Shown here: positions 17,685 through 24,846 of the stretch, in pieces | How the letters are laid out: each line of letters opens with the position of its first letter | Numbering within the stretch: the first letter of the stretch is position 1 | NCBI GenBank assembly: GCA_934167665.1 | Contig: CAKPLN010000001.1 | Location: 124,001-188,000 of the forward strand | Source of the DNA: an uncultured Bacilli bacterium | GTDB taxonomy: Bacteria; Bacillota_I; Bacilli_A; RF39; UBA660 | Direction of reading: 5' to 3' | Length of the DNA: 64,000 bases | Program-made: the position numbers and the translations under genes | Notes under the pieces: generated by a model | Database searches by the model: none | What the model saw: only the letters and a program-made list of their open reading frames with translations | Told to the model about the DNA's origin: nothing

Positions 17685-19271
17685 GTAAATGGTAGAAGTA
17701 AGATCACAATTATTGATAAAAATGGTTATTTAACTGAGTCTACTCCAAGATTAGGTATAACAGAAGATGAAGCTAAAGAGTGTTTTAGTTTTAGAAATAC
17801 ATCTGATACTGAAGCTGAACTTACTTACTATAATAAAGACTGTGGAACAGACGTTGTAATACCAGCCATGATAGGCGATAGAAAAGTAACTTCTATATAT
17901 CAATACACCTTTAGAAATATGGGAATAACTAGTGTTTATATACCAGATACTATAAAAACTATAGGAACAAGTTCATTTAGTGGCAATAATATAAATAGCT
18001 TATATATACCATCTAGTGTAGTACTCATTGAAGAAGCTGCATTTTCAAGAAATAGCATTAAATCTTTGTCAATAGATGAAGGAATAAAAACAATCGGCTC
18101 AAGAGCCTTTCAATATAATCAGCTAACAGAAGCAGTAATACCAGATTCCGCAACTACAATAGGAGCATGTGCTTATTGCGACAATCCTATTCCAAATCAT
18201 TCATTTTTGTATGTTAAAAATGGTGACTCTTATGATTATTCAAGCATAAGAGGTTACATTGGCGATTTATCAGAGTTTCCAGATAAAGTATTTAGAATAC
18301 CAAGTGAAGTAAATGGTATTAAATTAAAGACCATAGAAAGTGATTCCTTTTCTTCAATGAGCCTACAAGGATGGGAGGTAGTTATTCCAAATACTGTTAC
18401 CAATATAAAAGATGCAGCGTTCGCATATTCTGGTATTTCGAAAGTAAATATTCCACCTTCAGTAACAAGTATAGGAAATCTTGCTTTTTTTAACAATAAA
18501 ATAATGGAACTGTCTATTCCAAATTCAGTAATAAGTATAGGAACTTTGGCTTTCAATGACAATAAAGTAAGTGATACAAGTAAAGCTTGGATATATAAAA
18601 GAACAAAAGAGGGAGTAGACTATAGCACTATAATAGGTTATGCTGGTACTGAAAGAAACAACGTTACAATTCCTAGCGAACAGGCTGGAGTAACATTGAA
18701 AAATATTGCCGGCCAAGCTCTTTATGGAGAAAGTTTTACAGGAACTTTAAAAATTCCCAAAACGGTAGTAAGCATTGCCGCTTTAGCTTTTAACAATAAT
18801 GATGTTGCATACGTTGACAACGGCGATGGCTCATTAGCATTAGGCTTTATATATGGTAGAAAGCAGAATGGAGAGATTGATTACACAAACATAATCGGTT
18901 ACGCTGGAAAGAGCACAAAAGAGGTTACTATTCCCTCATCTGTTACTAGTATTTCATATTATGCATTTTATGCCTCGTTAATAGAAGGAGTTGTTTTCCC
19001 AGAAGGGCTGATAAGTATTGGTAATAGTGCCTTTGAAATTTGTAAATTAAATGGTATGATAACCATTCCAACAACAGTAAAAAGTATAGGTGCCAACGCT
19101 TTTAAAAAGACAGTAAGTTATATGGGATTTAATGATAACCTTACAAAAATAGTCAATAAGACTGGCAGAAAATTTGATTGGAAAGCTATAACTGGTGGAC
19201 CAACTGAGGCAACATTTGAATATGGCACAGTAGAAAACTGGTACGGTAATATAGAAGTAGTTAAAGAGTAA
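17238..19271 (+). CDS. Giant LRR (BspA-like) protein with type IV prepilin leader, copy 2
   Basis: This is a tandem paralogue of the preceding gene, with the same length (677 residues) and layout. Residues 1-148 are identical, with the same prepilin leader (KKG then FTLVELLAV). The LRR array from about 205 to 640 has the same repeat rhythm but many substitutions, concentrated at variable surface-type positions. The C-terminal cap is again nearly identical. It has its own poly-G promoter, ribosome site and leader, so the two paralogues can switch independently. No terminator directly follows; the stop runs into a broken prepilin gene. The pair could give variants of one adhesin with different binding surfaces. 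Confidence 0.85.
   Translation: MKKILNNKKGFTLVELLAVIVIMAILLMIAIPSISSIIYDSRSKLYVQDASTYVTAAKQLVTDQTFTIDDYDTTYYIHINNLTDQSKIRSPFSEWLDAYVVVTLNEDGTKDYYWVSCDKAGWKIDLKEDKLLNQKDVYNGKKYVNNRQPVNGRSKITIIDKNGYLTESTPRLGITEDEAKECFSFRNTSDTEAELTYYNKDCGTDVVIPAMIGDRKVTSIYQYTFRNMGITSVYIPDTIKTIGTSSFSGNNINSLYIPSSVVLIEEAAFSRNSIKSLSIDEGIKTIGSRAFQYNQLTEAVIPDSATTIGACAYCDNPIPNHSFLYVKNGDSYDYSSIRGYIGDLSEFPDKVFRIPSEVNGIKLKTIESDSFSSMSLQGWEVVIPNTVTNIKDAAFAYSGISKVNIPPSVTSIGNLAFFNNKIMELSIPNSVISIGTLAFNDNKVSDTSKAWIYKRTKEGVDYSTIIGYAGTERNNVTIPSEQAGVTLKNIAGQALYGESFTGTLKIPKTVVSIAALAFNNNDVAYVDNGDGSLALGFIYGRKQNGEIDYTNIIGYAGKSTKEVTIPSSVTSISYYAFYASLIEGVVFPEGLISIGNSAFEICKLNGMITIPTTVKSIGANAFKKTVSYMGFNDNLTKIVNKTGRKFDWKAITGGPTEATFEYGTVENWYGNIEVVKE
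19173..19243 (+). repeat. C-terminal coding repeat, copy 2
   Basis: 71 bases identical to 16988-17058. Confidence 0.85.
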
Positions 19272-20066
19272 TTGAAAATTCAAGGAAAGATACTTTTATT
19301 GATATAACTAAGTCTTACGCTAACGTCGCTAAAACATTTATGTGAGAGCCCATGTAGACACGATAGAAACCTCAGACAATAACACCACTAGAACCACAAC
19401 TTTTTTTGCTAGTTTAACAGATGGTACACATGGGGTAATAGATAATGGTCTTACCATCGCTGACAATCTTCAAAGGGGAAACGTTCTTATGACAATATCA
19501 ACACCTAAAGTATATAGAGTACAACTAACCGCTGATGATGGTACATTACAATGTAAAAAAATCACAACTGGTGGCTATTCTTGTACAGAAGTTGCTCCAG
19601 TAACAGATGTTTCCGGCATTTGTATAGATGACTCTGGCACAGTTACTTCAATGGGCACAACTTCTGTAAAACTTGGATTCCTAAATATTTTGCTTATGGT
19701 AAGTATAAAGACGCTAGTAAAATAGTCACGGCTAGTATAACCAACTATGCCTCAATAAGTCATAGAGTAATGGGAGCAGTAGATATAGCTGAAGAAACAA
19801 ACGGTCTATGTATAAATGATGGTAGTTCAATATTCTGCATAAAGTCTAATAATATGAAAAATACTAAAAAACAATTAACTGAATATTTTGGAGAAAGCAA
19901 CTGTAAAGATATGGATAATGGCTCTTATTATCGTTGCTATTCTAGTAATTTCTCTTGTAAAATTTATAGTGATGGAAAACTAAATTGTCATGATTATTCT
20001 AATGATGAGTATTGCAGTGCTTATACAAATGGTAGGTTAAATTGTTACACAGTTTCAAAATCCTAA
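19272..20066 (+). pseudogene. Broken Cys-rich prepilin gene (5' truncated, two frameshifts)
   Basis: Directly after the stop of LRR copy 2, an open frame reads ENSRKDTFIDITKSYANVAK and then TFM before a stop. This looks like the post-helix part of a pilin; compare the NSR/DSR-x-K pattern of its neighbours. The sequence continues in a second frame at 19342-19725, with RAHVDTIETSDNN and later CKKITTGGYSC. A further shift near 19675-19690 moves it to the frame ending at 20066, which opens with KYFAYGKYKDASKIVTASI. Joined, the three frames give about 260 residues with 11 cysteines. The leader and hydrophobic helix are missing and no start codon or ribosome site is evident. It is probably a pilin whose 5' end was replaced when LRR copy 2 was inserted or converted. 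Confidence 0.75.
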
Positions 20067-20100
20067 ACGTCTATAAAAATTTATTAATGTTTTAACTATA

Positions 20101-20132
20101 AAAATTATCAGTCCTAAACTGATAGTTTTTTT
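20101..20132 (+). terminator. Rho-independent terminator
   Basis: AATTATCAGT pairs with ACTGATAGTT (one G-T) around a CCTAA loop, followed by T-rich sequence. It is related to the stem at 17092. Confidence 0.85.
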
Positions 20133-20168
20133 TAATTACTTTTATGTTATACTAATAGCGGTGATATT

Positions 20169-21389
20169 ATGAAAAAAGTTGTTATTATTGGTGGCGGAGC
20201 ATCTGGTTTAATTTCTTCTATTTTTGCTAAAAATAAAGATAATGAGGTAATTATTTTAGAAAGAAACTCAATTTGTGGTAAAAAAATACTCGCAACAGGG
20301 AATGGTAGATGTAATTACTGGAATGAAGATCAAAATTTAAGACATTATAATAGTACCTCAAAAAATCTTCTAGAAAAAATAATTACTTTAGATAATCAGA
20401 AACAAATAATGACACTTTTTAATAGAATTGGTATTGTACCAAAAATAAAAAATGGTTATTATTATCCAACCTCTAATCAGGCTATAAGTATTAGAAACGC
20501 TTTAGTAACAGAAGCTACTAAGTTGGGGGTTAAGATTTATCAAGATGCTCTAGTAGATAAAGTAACGCATAGTAATAATAAGTATATCGTCGAATTTAAT
20601 AATAAAAAAATAATTGCTGACTCTTTAATCATCGCAACCGGTTCAAAAGCTTCTCCTAAAACTGGTTCTACTGGTATAGGTTACACTTTAGCTAAATCTC
20701 TAGGACATACTATTATAGAACCACTTCCAGCATTAGTTCAATTAGTTGGTCAAGGAAAATATTTCACATCCTGGGATGGAATAAGAAGCGATGTTAATGT
20801 CTCTCTTTATGCCGCTAATAAGTTTATAAAAGAAGAAACGGGTGAAATTCAACTAACAAACTATGGTGTGAGTGGTATTTGTATCTTTAATTTAAGTCGT
20901 TTTGCTAGTGCCTATTTAAAAGAAAATAAAAAAGTAGAAGTAGTTATAAACTTCCTTCCGTGGTTAAAAGAAGATGCCATCACATACTTTGATAAAAGAA
21001 CATCTCTTATGCCTAGCAGGACTATATTTGAATTGTTAGAAGGACTTTTAAATAACAAACTATTAAATACTTTCTTAAGTATTCTTAAGCTTGATGAGTC
21101 TAGGAAATGGACTAATATGTCTAAACAAGAAAAAATAAATTTAATAAATGTTTTAACTAATTTCCATTTACCCATTATTGACACTAGGTCTTTTGACAAT
21201 GCTCAAGTATGTAGTGGTGGAGTAGACCTATCAGAAATTAATCCCAATACTATGGAGTCATTAATAAATAAAAATCTTTACATAGTTGGTGAATTACTAG
21301 ATGTAGATGGTGATTGTGGTGGCTATAATTTAAGTTTTGCTTGGATTAGTGGTATGCTAGCTGGTAAAAGTATTGGAGTGATAAAATGA
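20169..21389 (+). CDS. BaiN/HI0933-like flavoprotein
   Basis: The 406-residue FAD protein has a dinucleotide-binding motif GGGASG (8-13) and ILERNSICGKKILATGNGRCNYWN, the hallmark of the HI0933/YhiN/BaiN family. The C-terminal ASGLLDVDG-equivalent is the segment VGELLDVDGDCGGYNLSFAW. Some family members reduce bile acid intermediates, but most have unknown substrates. GGTGAT precedes the ATG. The stop overlaps the start of the next flavoprotein gene (ATGA), so the two are translationally coupled. The exact reaction is unknown. Confidence 0.85.
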   Translation: MKKVVIIGGGASGLISSIFAKNKDNEVIILERNSICGKKILATGNGRCNYWNEDQNLRHYNSTSKNLLEKIITLDNQKQIMTLFNRIGIVPKIKNGYYYPTSNQAISIRNALVTEATKLGVKIYQDALVDKVTHSNNKYIVEFNNKKIIADSLIIATGSKASPKTGSTGIGYTLAKSLGHTIIEPLPALVQLVGQGKYFTSWDGIRSDVNVSLYAANKFIKEETGEIQLTNYGVSGICIFNLSRFASAYLKENKKVEVVINFLPWLKEDAITYFDKRTSLMPSRTIFELLEGLLNNKLLNTFLSILKLDESRKWTNMSKQEKINLINVLTNFHLPIIDTRSFDNAQVCSGGVDLSEINPNTMESLINKNLYIVGELLDVDGDCGGYNLSFAWISGMLAGKSIGVIK

Positions 21390-22978
21390 TTCGTATAAGA
21401 CAAATAAAAATACCCGTAGAAGTAGATAGTACAGAATCTTTAGAAAAAGCAATTTGCAAGATTTTAAGGATTAATTCTAAAGAAATAATAAGGTTTAATA
21501 TAGTAAAAAAATCCTTAGATGCTAGAAAAAAAGATAGTATTCATTATGTCTATGAAGTTGATGTTTTGGTAACAAATGATAAAAGTGTTTTAAAACATAC
21601 CAACTCCAAAGATGTTTTTGTCTCTAATCCTAGTCACTATGAATTAACTCCTAGTGGCACAAAACCCTTAACAGAACGTCCTATTGTTGTAGGAAGTGGC
21701 CCAGCTGGCTTATTTTGTGCTTATATTCTAGCTGAATATAACTATAGACCTATTATTATTGAACGAGGTGCCAGTGTTGATGAACGTGTTAAAACCATAG
21801 AGACTTTTTGGCAAACAGGAATACTTGATGAAAACACCAATGTACAGTTTGGGGAGGGTGGAGCTGGAACTTTCTCTGATGGTAAACTAAATACTCTTGT
21901 AAAAGATCCCAGAAATATTAGCCAAAAAGTATTTGATATTTTTGTTGAGAATGGAGCTCCAGAAGAAATTAAATATTTAAATCATCCTCACATTGGTACT
22001 GATATTTTAAGACAAGTCGTTAAAAATATTCGTAATAAAATAATAAGTATGGGTGGAGAGTTTCACTACCACACTTGCTTAACTAATATTATTACCGAGG
22101 ATAACACTTTAGTAGGTATAGAAATTAATCACAATAAAAGAATTAATTGTAATGCCTTAATTTTGGCTATAGGTCATAGTGCTAGAGATACCTTTGAAAT
22201 GTTAAATACCCACAATTTAGAAATGCAAGCTAAGCCCTTCGCTATTGGCGTTAGAATAGAACATCCTCAAGAATTAATCAATGAAAACCAATATGGCAAA
22301 AAATTAAGTGCTTATCTTCCACCAGCCAGTTATAAACTTACTTATACCACTACTAAAAATAGAGGTGTATATTCATTTTGCATGTGTCCAGGTGGCTTTG
22401 TTGTAAACGCCTCATCAGAAAAAGGTTTACTTGCCATAAATGGTATGAGTAATTACCAAAGAAATGAAAAAAATGCTAATAGTGCTTTAGTAGTAACCAT
22501 ATCTCCATCTGATTTTGGTAGTGCTCCTATGGCAGGTATTAAATACCAACGTGCCCTAGAAAGATTAGCCTATCAAGCTGGAGCAGGAAAGATACCTGTC
22601 CAATTATATAAAGACTTTATAAACAATAAAAAAAGTACTTCTTTTTTAGACATTACTCCTAACATGAAAGGTTCATATAACTTTGCTAATATCAATGAAG
22701 TATTACCACCATACATATCAGAGGCCTTAAAAGAAGCAATACCATATTTTGATAAAAAGATAAAAGGTTATGCTAAGGAAGGTGCCATTATAAGTGCCAT
22801 AGAAAGTAGAACCTCATCTCCTGTTAGAATACCAAGAGATGCTGAAGGACAATCTAAAATAAAAGGTTTATTCCCTTGCGGCGAAGGTTCAGGCTATGCT
22901 GGAGGAATAACAACAGCTGCTATGGATGGCATAAAAGTAGCTGAATTTATTAGTAAAATTTACAAACCATTTAAATAA
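21386..22978 (+). CDS. FAD-dependent dehydrogenase-like protein (COG2509 type)
   Basis: The 530-residue flavoprotein has an N-terminal domain of about 95 residues, then an FAD-binding motif VVGSGPAGLFCAYILAE and ERG. The family segment QFGEGGAGTFSDGKLNT is present, and FPCGEGSGYAGGITTAAMDG lies near the C-terminus. This order is that of the widespread but uncharacterised COG2509 dehydrogenases. It overlaps the preceding BaiN-like gene by 4 bases. The pair may share a redox pathway, but no substrate is evident. Confidence 0.85.
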   Translation: MIRIRQIKIPVEVDSTESLEKAICKILRINSKEIIRFNIVKKSLDARKKDSIHYVYEVDVLVTNDKSVLKHTNSKDVFVSNPSHYELTPSGTKPLTERPIVVGSGPAGLFCAYILAEYNYRPIIIERGASVDERVKTIETFWQTGILDENTNVQFGEGGAGTFSDGKLNTLVKDPRNISQKVFDIFVENGAPEEIKYLNHPHIGTDILRQVVKNIRNKIISMGGEFHYHTCLTNIITEDNTLVGIEINHNKRINCNALILAIGHSARDTFEMLNTHNLEMQAKPFAIGVRIEHPQELINENQYGKKLSAYLPPASYKLTYTTTKNRGVYSFCMCPGGFVVNASSEKGLLAINGMSNYQRNEKNANSALVVTISPSDFGSAPMAGIKYQRALERLAYQAGAGKIPVQLYKDFINNKKSTSFLDITPNMKGSYNFANINEVLPPYISEALKEAIPYFDKKIKGYAKEGAIISAIESRTSSPVRIPRDAEGQSKIKGLFPCGEGSGYAGGITTAAMDGIKVAEFISKIYKPFK

Positions 22979-23026
22979 CTTAAAATTTATGCTATAATTG
23001 ACAATGTCAACTAACATGATTAAATA

Positions 23027-23056
23027 TTGACTATGTAAACCAAAACGTATTATCAT
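23027..23056 (+). promoter_or_regulatory. Probable promoter of the exported protein-yceD-rpmF unit
   Basis: TTGACT at 23027-23032 and TATCAT at 23051-23056 (18-base spacer) lie 17 bases before the ATG at 23074. A 6-bp dyad TTGACA-a-TGTCAA at 22998-23010 sits just upstream. Confidence 0.45.
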
Positions 23057-23073
23057 TAAATATGAGGTGCTAT

Positions 23074-23649
23074 ATGTATTACAATCGTAAAAAAGCTATT
23101 ATAAAAAACGTTGTCTTTATTGTTTTAATATTCACTATAGCAATAGTCGCAACCTATAATATTTACTATCATTTTGTAGGAGCAACCGATATTGACTATA
23201 GTTCTAATTCGCTAGATATTACATTTCACGAAAAAAATGGTGCTAAAGTTACATTAACCAAAGCAACTCCTGTTACAGACTCTGTTGGTCTATCTTCTGA
23301 TACTTATACTTTAACTATTAAAAACAACCTAATTGAACCAGTTAAGTATCAAATAAAACTAGTTGATGATTATGAAACTATGCTTAGTGATTATTGTACA
23401 GAGCATAGTCTTCCTAAAGAATTATTAAAAGTAGCCATTAAAGAAGGTAATGGTAAAAACGATATTTATACCTTATCTGATTTAAAAGATGGTATTTTAA
23501 AAGATGAAGAAATGAAACCATTAGAAGAAAAAGATTATTCCATACGTATATGGTTAAGTAATAGTCCTAGTATGAATATAGGCAATGATTTCCATTATCA
23601 TGGTCTAATTCAAGTAGTAGAAGATGGCGATAATTTAGCCGTAAGATAA
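23074..23649 (+). CDS. Exported or membrane-anchored protein of unknown function
   Basis: The 191-residue protein has a basic N-terminus and one membrane helix (about 13-31), then a beta-rich outward domain. That domain contains an NSLDITFHEKNGAKVTL segment, a TYTLTIKNN strand and an NDFHYHGLIQVV end. The layout loosely recalls TasA/camelysin-like exported beta-sandwich proteins, but no diagnostic motif supports that. The start at 23074 is chosen because GAGGTG ends 5 bases upstream; an ATG at 23062 overlaps this site. It precedes yceD by 12 bases and so is first in a unit with the ribosome genes yceD and rpmF. Confidence 0.65.
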   Translation: MYYNRKKAIIKNVVFIVLIFTIAIVATYNIYYHFVGATDIDYSSNSLDITFHEKNGAKVTLTKATPVTDSVGLSSDTYTLTIKNNLIEPVKYQIKLVDDYETMLSDYCTEHSLPKELLKVAIKEGNGKNDIYTLSDLKDGILKDEEMKPLEEKDYSIRIWLSNSPSMNIGNDFHYHGLIQVVEDGDNLAVR

Positions 23650-23661
23650 GAAGGTGAATAT

Positions 23662-24150
23662 ATGGATATAGATTTAAGTTTACTTCATAGTCAAACTATA
23701 AAAGAGAAGGATATATCTGGTACCTACAGTATCCCTAAGGAATATTATTTTGATCCATCAGTTATAAGTATCAATGATATAAAATTAGTAGGTAAGGTGT
23801 ATATGGCTCCATCTTTAGATGATATTGATGAGTTAACTGATTACATAAAAGCTGATATAAGTGGAACAATAATTTTACAAGATTATATTTCTTTAGAGCC
23901 TTTAGAATATCCAATTTCTATTAAATATGATGACATTTTAGAAGAAAATTGCAAAAAAGATGAAAATACACTTGATATATTTCAGTTTTTATGGGAAAAT
24001 ATTGTACTAGAGATCCCCTTACAGTTTACTAAGGTCGAAGATCTCAGTAAATTTCACGGGGACGGTTGGCGTTTAATTAGCGAAGATGAGCTAGATAAAC
24101 CCAACAATAATCCGTTTGGAGAGCTACTAAAAGATTACAAAGAGGAGTGA
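23662..24150 (+). CDS. yceD: YceD/DUF177 family 23S rRNA accumulation protein
   Basis: The 162-residue protein has DUF177 features: a central strand-rich domain with IILQDYISLEPLEYPISIKY, an acidic stretch, and a C-terminal GWRLISEDELDKPNNNPFGE-like end. YceD is needed for normal accumulation of 23S rRNA in known bacteria and is classically encoded just upstream of rpmF, as here. The spacing to rpmF is 4 bases and the rpmF ribosome site AGAGGAG lies inside the end of yceD, so the two are translationally linked. The stop is TGA, showing the standard code. Confidence 0.85.
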   Translation: MDIDLSLLHSQTIKEKDISGTYSIPKEYYFDPSVISINDIKLVGKVYMAPSLDDIDELTDYIKADISGTIILQDYISLEPLEYPISIKYDDILEENCKKDENTLDIFQFLWENIVLEIPLQFTKVEDLSKFHGDGWRLISEDELDKPNNNPFGELLKDYKEE

Positions 24151-24154
24151 TAAT

Positions 24155-24364
24155 ATGATGAAGTTAGACATTCAATTGTTCGCTGTTCCTTTCCGTAAAG
24201 TTTCAAAGACAAGAAAGAGAATGAGAAGAAGTCACAATGCTATGGAAGTTCCTGGTATGACTAAATGCCCAAGCTGTGGTGAAATAATTAAACCACATAG
24301 AGTTTGTCCTAAATGCGGTAACTACAAAGGAAACAAAGTAGTTGAAACAAAAGAAGCTGAATAA
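24155..24364 (+). CDS. rpmF: Ribosomal protein bL32 with a Prp-type N-terminal leader
   Basis: The 69-residue protein has the bL32 core VPFRKVSKTRKRMRRSHN and a zinc ribbon with CPSC and CPKC. Before the core is an extra MMKLDIQLFA, replacing the usual Met-Ala. LDIQLFA is identical to the leader of bL27 in this window (LRLDIQLFA), which in Firmicutes is cut by the Prp cysteine protease. Cutting after FA would give mature bL32 starting VPFRK, the normal N-terminus. AGAGGAG lies 7 bases before the first ATG; a second ATG follows immediately and would keep the same motif. I see no way to start inside VPFRK, as no start codon is available. Confidence 0.93.
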   Translation: MMKLDIQLFAVPFRKVSKTRKRMRRSHNAMEVPGMTKCPSCGEIIKPHRVCPKCGNYKGNKVVETKEAE

Positions 24365-24384
24365 AAAGCTTCTTTTCTTTTTGC
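24351..24384 (+). terminator. Terminator overlapping the end of rpmF
   Basis: AAGAAGCT (24351-24358, inside the last codons) pairs with AGCTTCTT (24367-24374), followed by a T-rich tail. Confidence 0.7.
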
Positions 24385-24392
24385 TTGAAGAT

Positions 24393-24401
24393 TGCTATAA
24401 T
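24393..24401 (+). promoter_or_regulatory. Possible extended -10 promoter before the tnpB remnant
   Basis: TGCTATAAT is a perfect extended -10, but no clear -35 lies upstream. It could produce a transcript through the TnpB/omega-RNA remnant. Confidence 0.35.
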
Positions 24402-24470
24402 GCATATATAAATAGTAATGGGCAGTAGAACTTAATTCGACTTGTACACTTTTGATATACACAATACTAA

Positions 24471-24629
24471 TGTAGTCATTGTGACAATACAACGAAAGAG
24501 ATAGATAATTTAAATGTTAGAGAATGGATATGTAGTAAGTGTGGATGTGAAAATGATCGAGATATAAATGCTAGTATAAATATTATGTTTGAAGGATTAA
24601 GAATGCCTTATCAAAGAAAGTTAGTTTAA
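24471..24629 (+). pseudogene. tnpB: TnpB (IS200/IS605 family) C-terminal zinc-ribbon fragment
   Basis: The frame from 24471 reads CSHCDNTTKEIDNLNVREW, then ICSKCGCENDRDINASINI and MFEGLRMPYQRKLV before a TAA. This is the C-terminal end of an IS605-type TnpB: a four-cysteine zinc ribbon followed by the D-R-D-x-N-A active-site region that holds the last RuvC aspartate. A stop sits immediately upstream in the same frame and the rest of TnpB is absent, so this is a 5'-truncated remnant of 52 codons. It lies between rpmF and addB, where the 482-base gap holds nothing else coding. All four zinc cysteines and the DRD motif are intact, suggesting a fairly recent loss or a retained piece. Confidence 0.82.
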
Positions 24630-24765
24630 GAATAAATAGTGGTAAAATAAAATGAGTACGGTAGCGACTATCGGAATTTAAGCCTATGGAGAATAAAGGG
24701 TACTTTATCAGTGAAGTAGGAATTTTGATCGGCAACGACCAAAGCACCAAATTGAAAACTTGTCT
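24630..24765 (+). ncRNA. Degenerate omega-RNA/right-end region of an IS605-type element
   Basis: Directly after the TnpB stop come GAGTACGGTAGCGACTATC, then AATTTAAGCCTATGGAGAAT and GTGAAGTAGGAAT. These match the conserved pattern I know from tnpB 3' ends (GGTAGGGACTACC, TAAGCCTGTGGAG, GTGAAGCAGGAA), where the scaffold of the TnpB guide RNA is encoded. A terminal hairpin TTGATCG-GCAA-CGACCAA (24734-24751 approximately) resembles an IS right-end stem with a GNRA loop. Several substitutions weaken conserved stems. Whether it is still transcribed is unknown. Confidence 0.6.
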
Positions 24766-24801
24766 TTTGTTCATGATACAGGAAAAACAAAAGTAATCAC
24801 C

Positions 24802-24830
24802 TTTACCATCTTTCTAAAAAAGTTTATAAT
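24802..24830 (+). promoter_or_regulatory. Promoter of addBA
   Basis: TTTACC (24802-24807), a 17-base spacer and a perfect TATAAT (24825-24830) lie 16 bases before the addB ATG, giving a very short leader. It lies just beyond the IS remnant. Confidence 0.55.
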
Positions 24831-24846
24831 TATATTGGTGATAAAA

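Noticed and set aside
19330..19700. Programmed frameshifting in the prepilin fragment
   Set aside because: No slippery heptamer with a downstream structure is evident at either shift, and the leader, helix and start codon are missing, so decay is simpler.
22998..23010. TTGACA-a-TGTCAA dyad as a regulator site
   Set aside because: Six-base arms in AT-rich DNA are weak evidence. It is mentioned only in the promoter entry.
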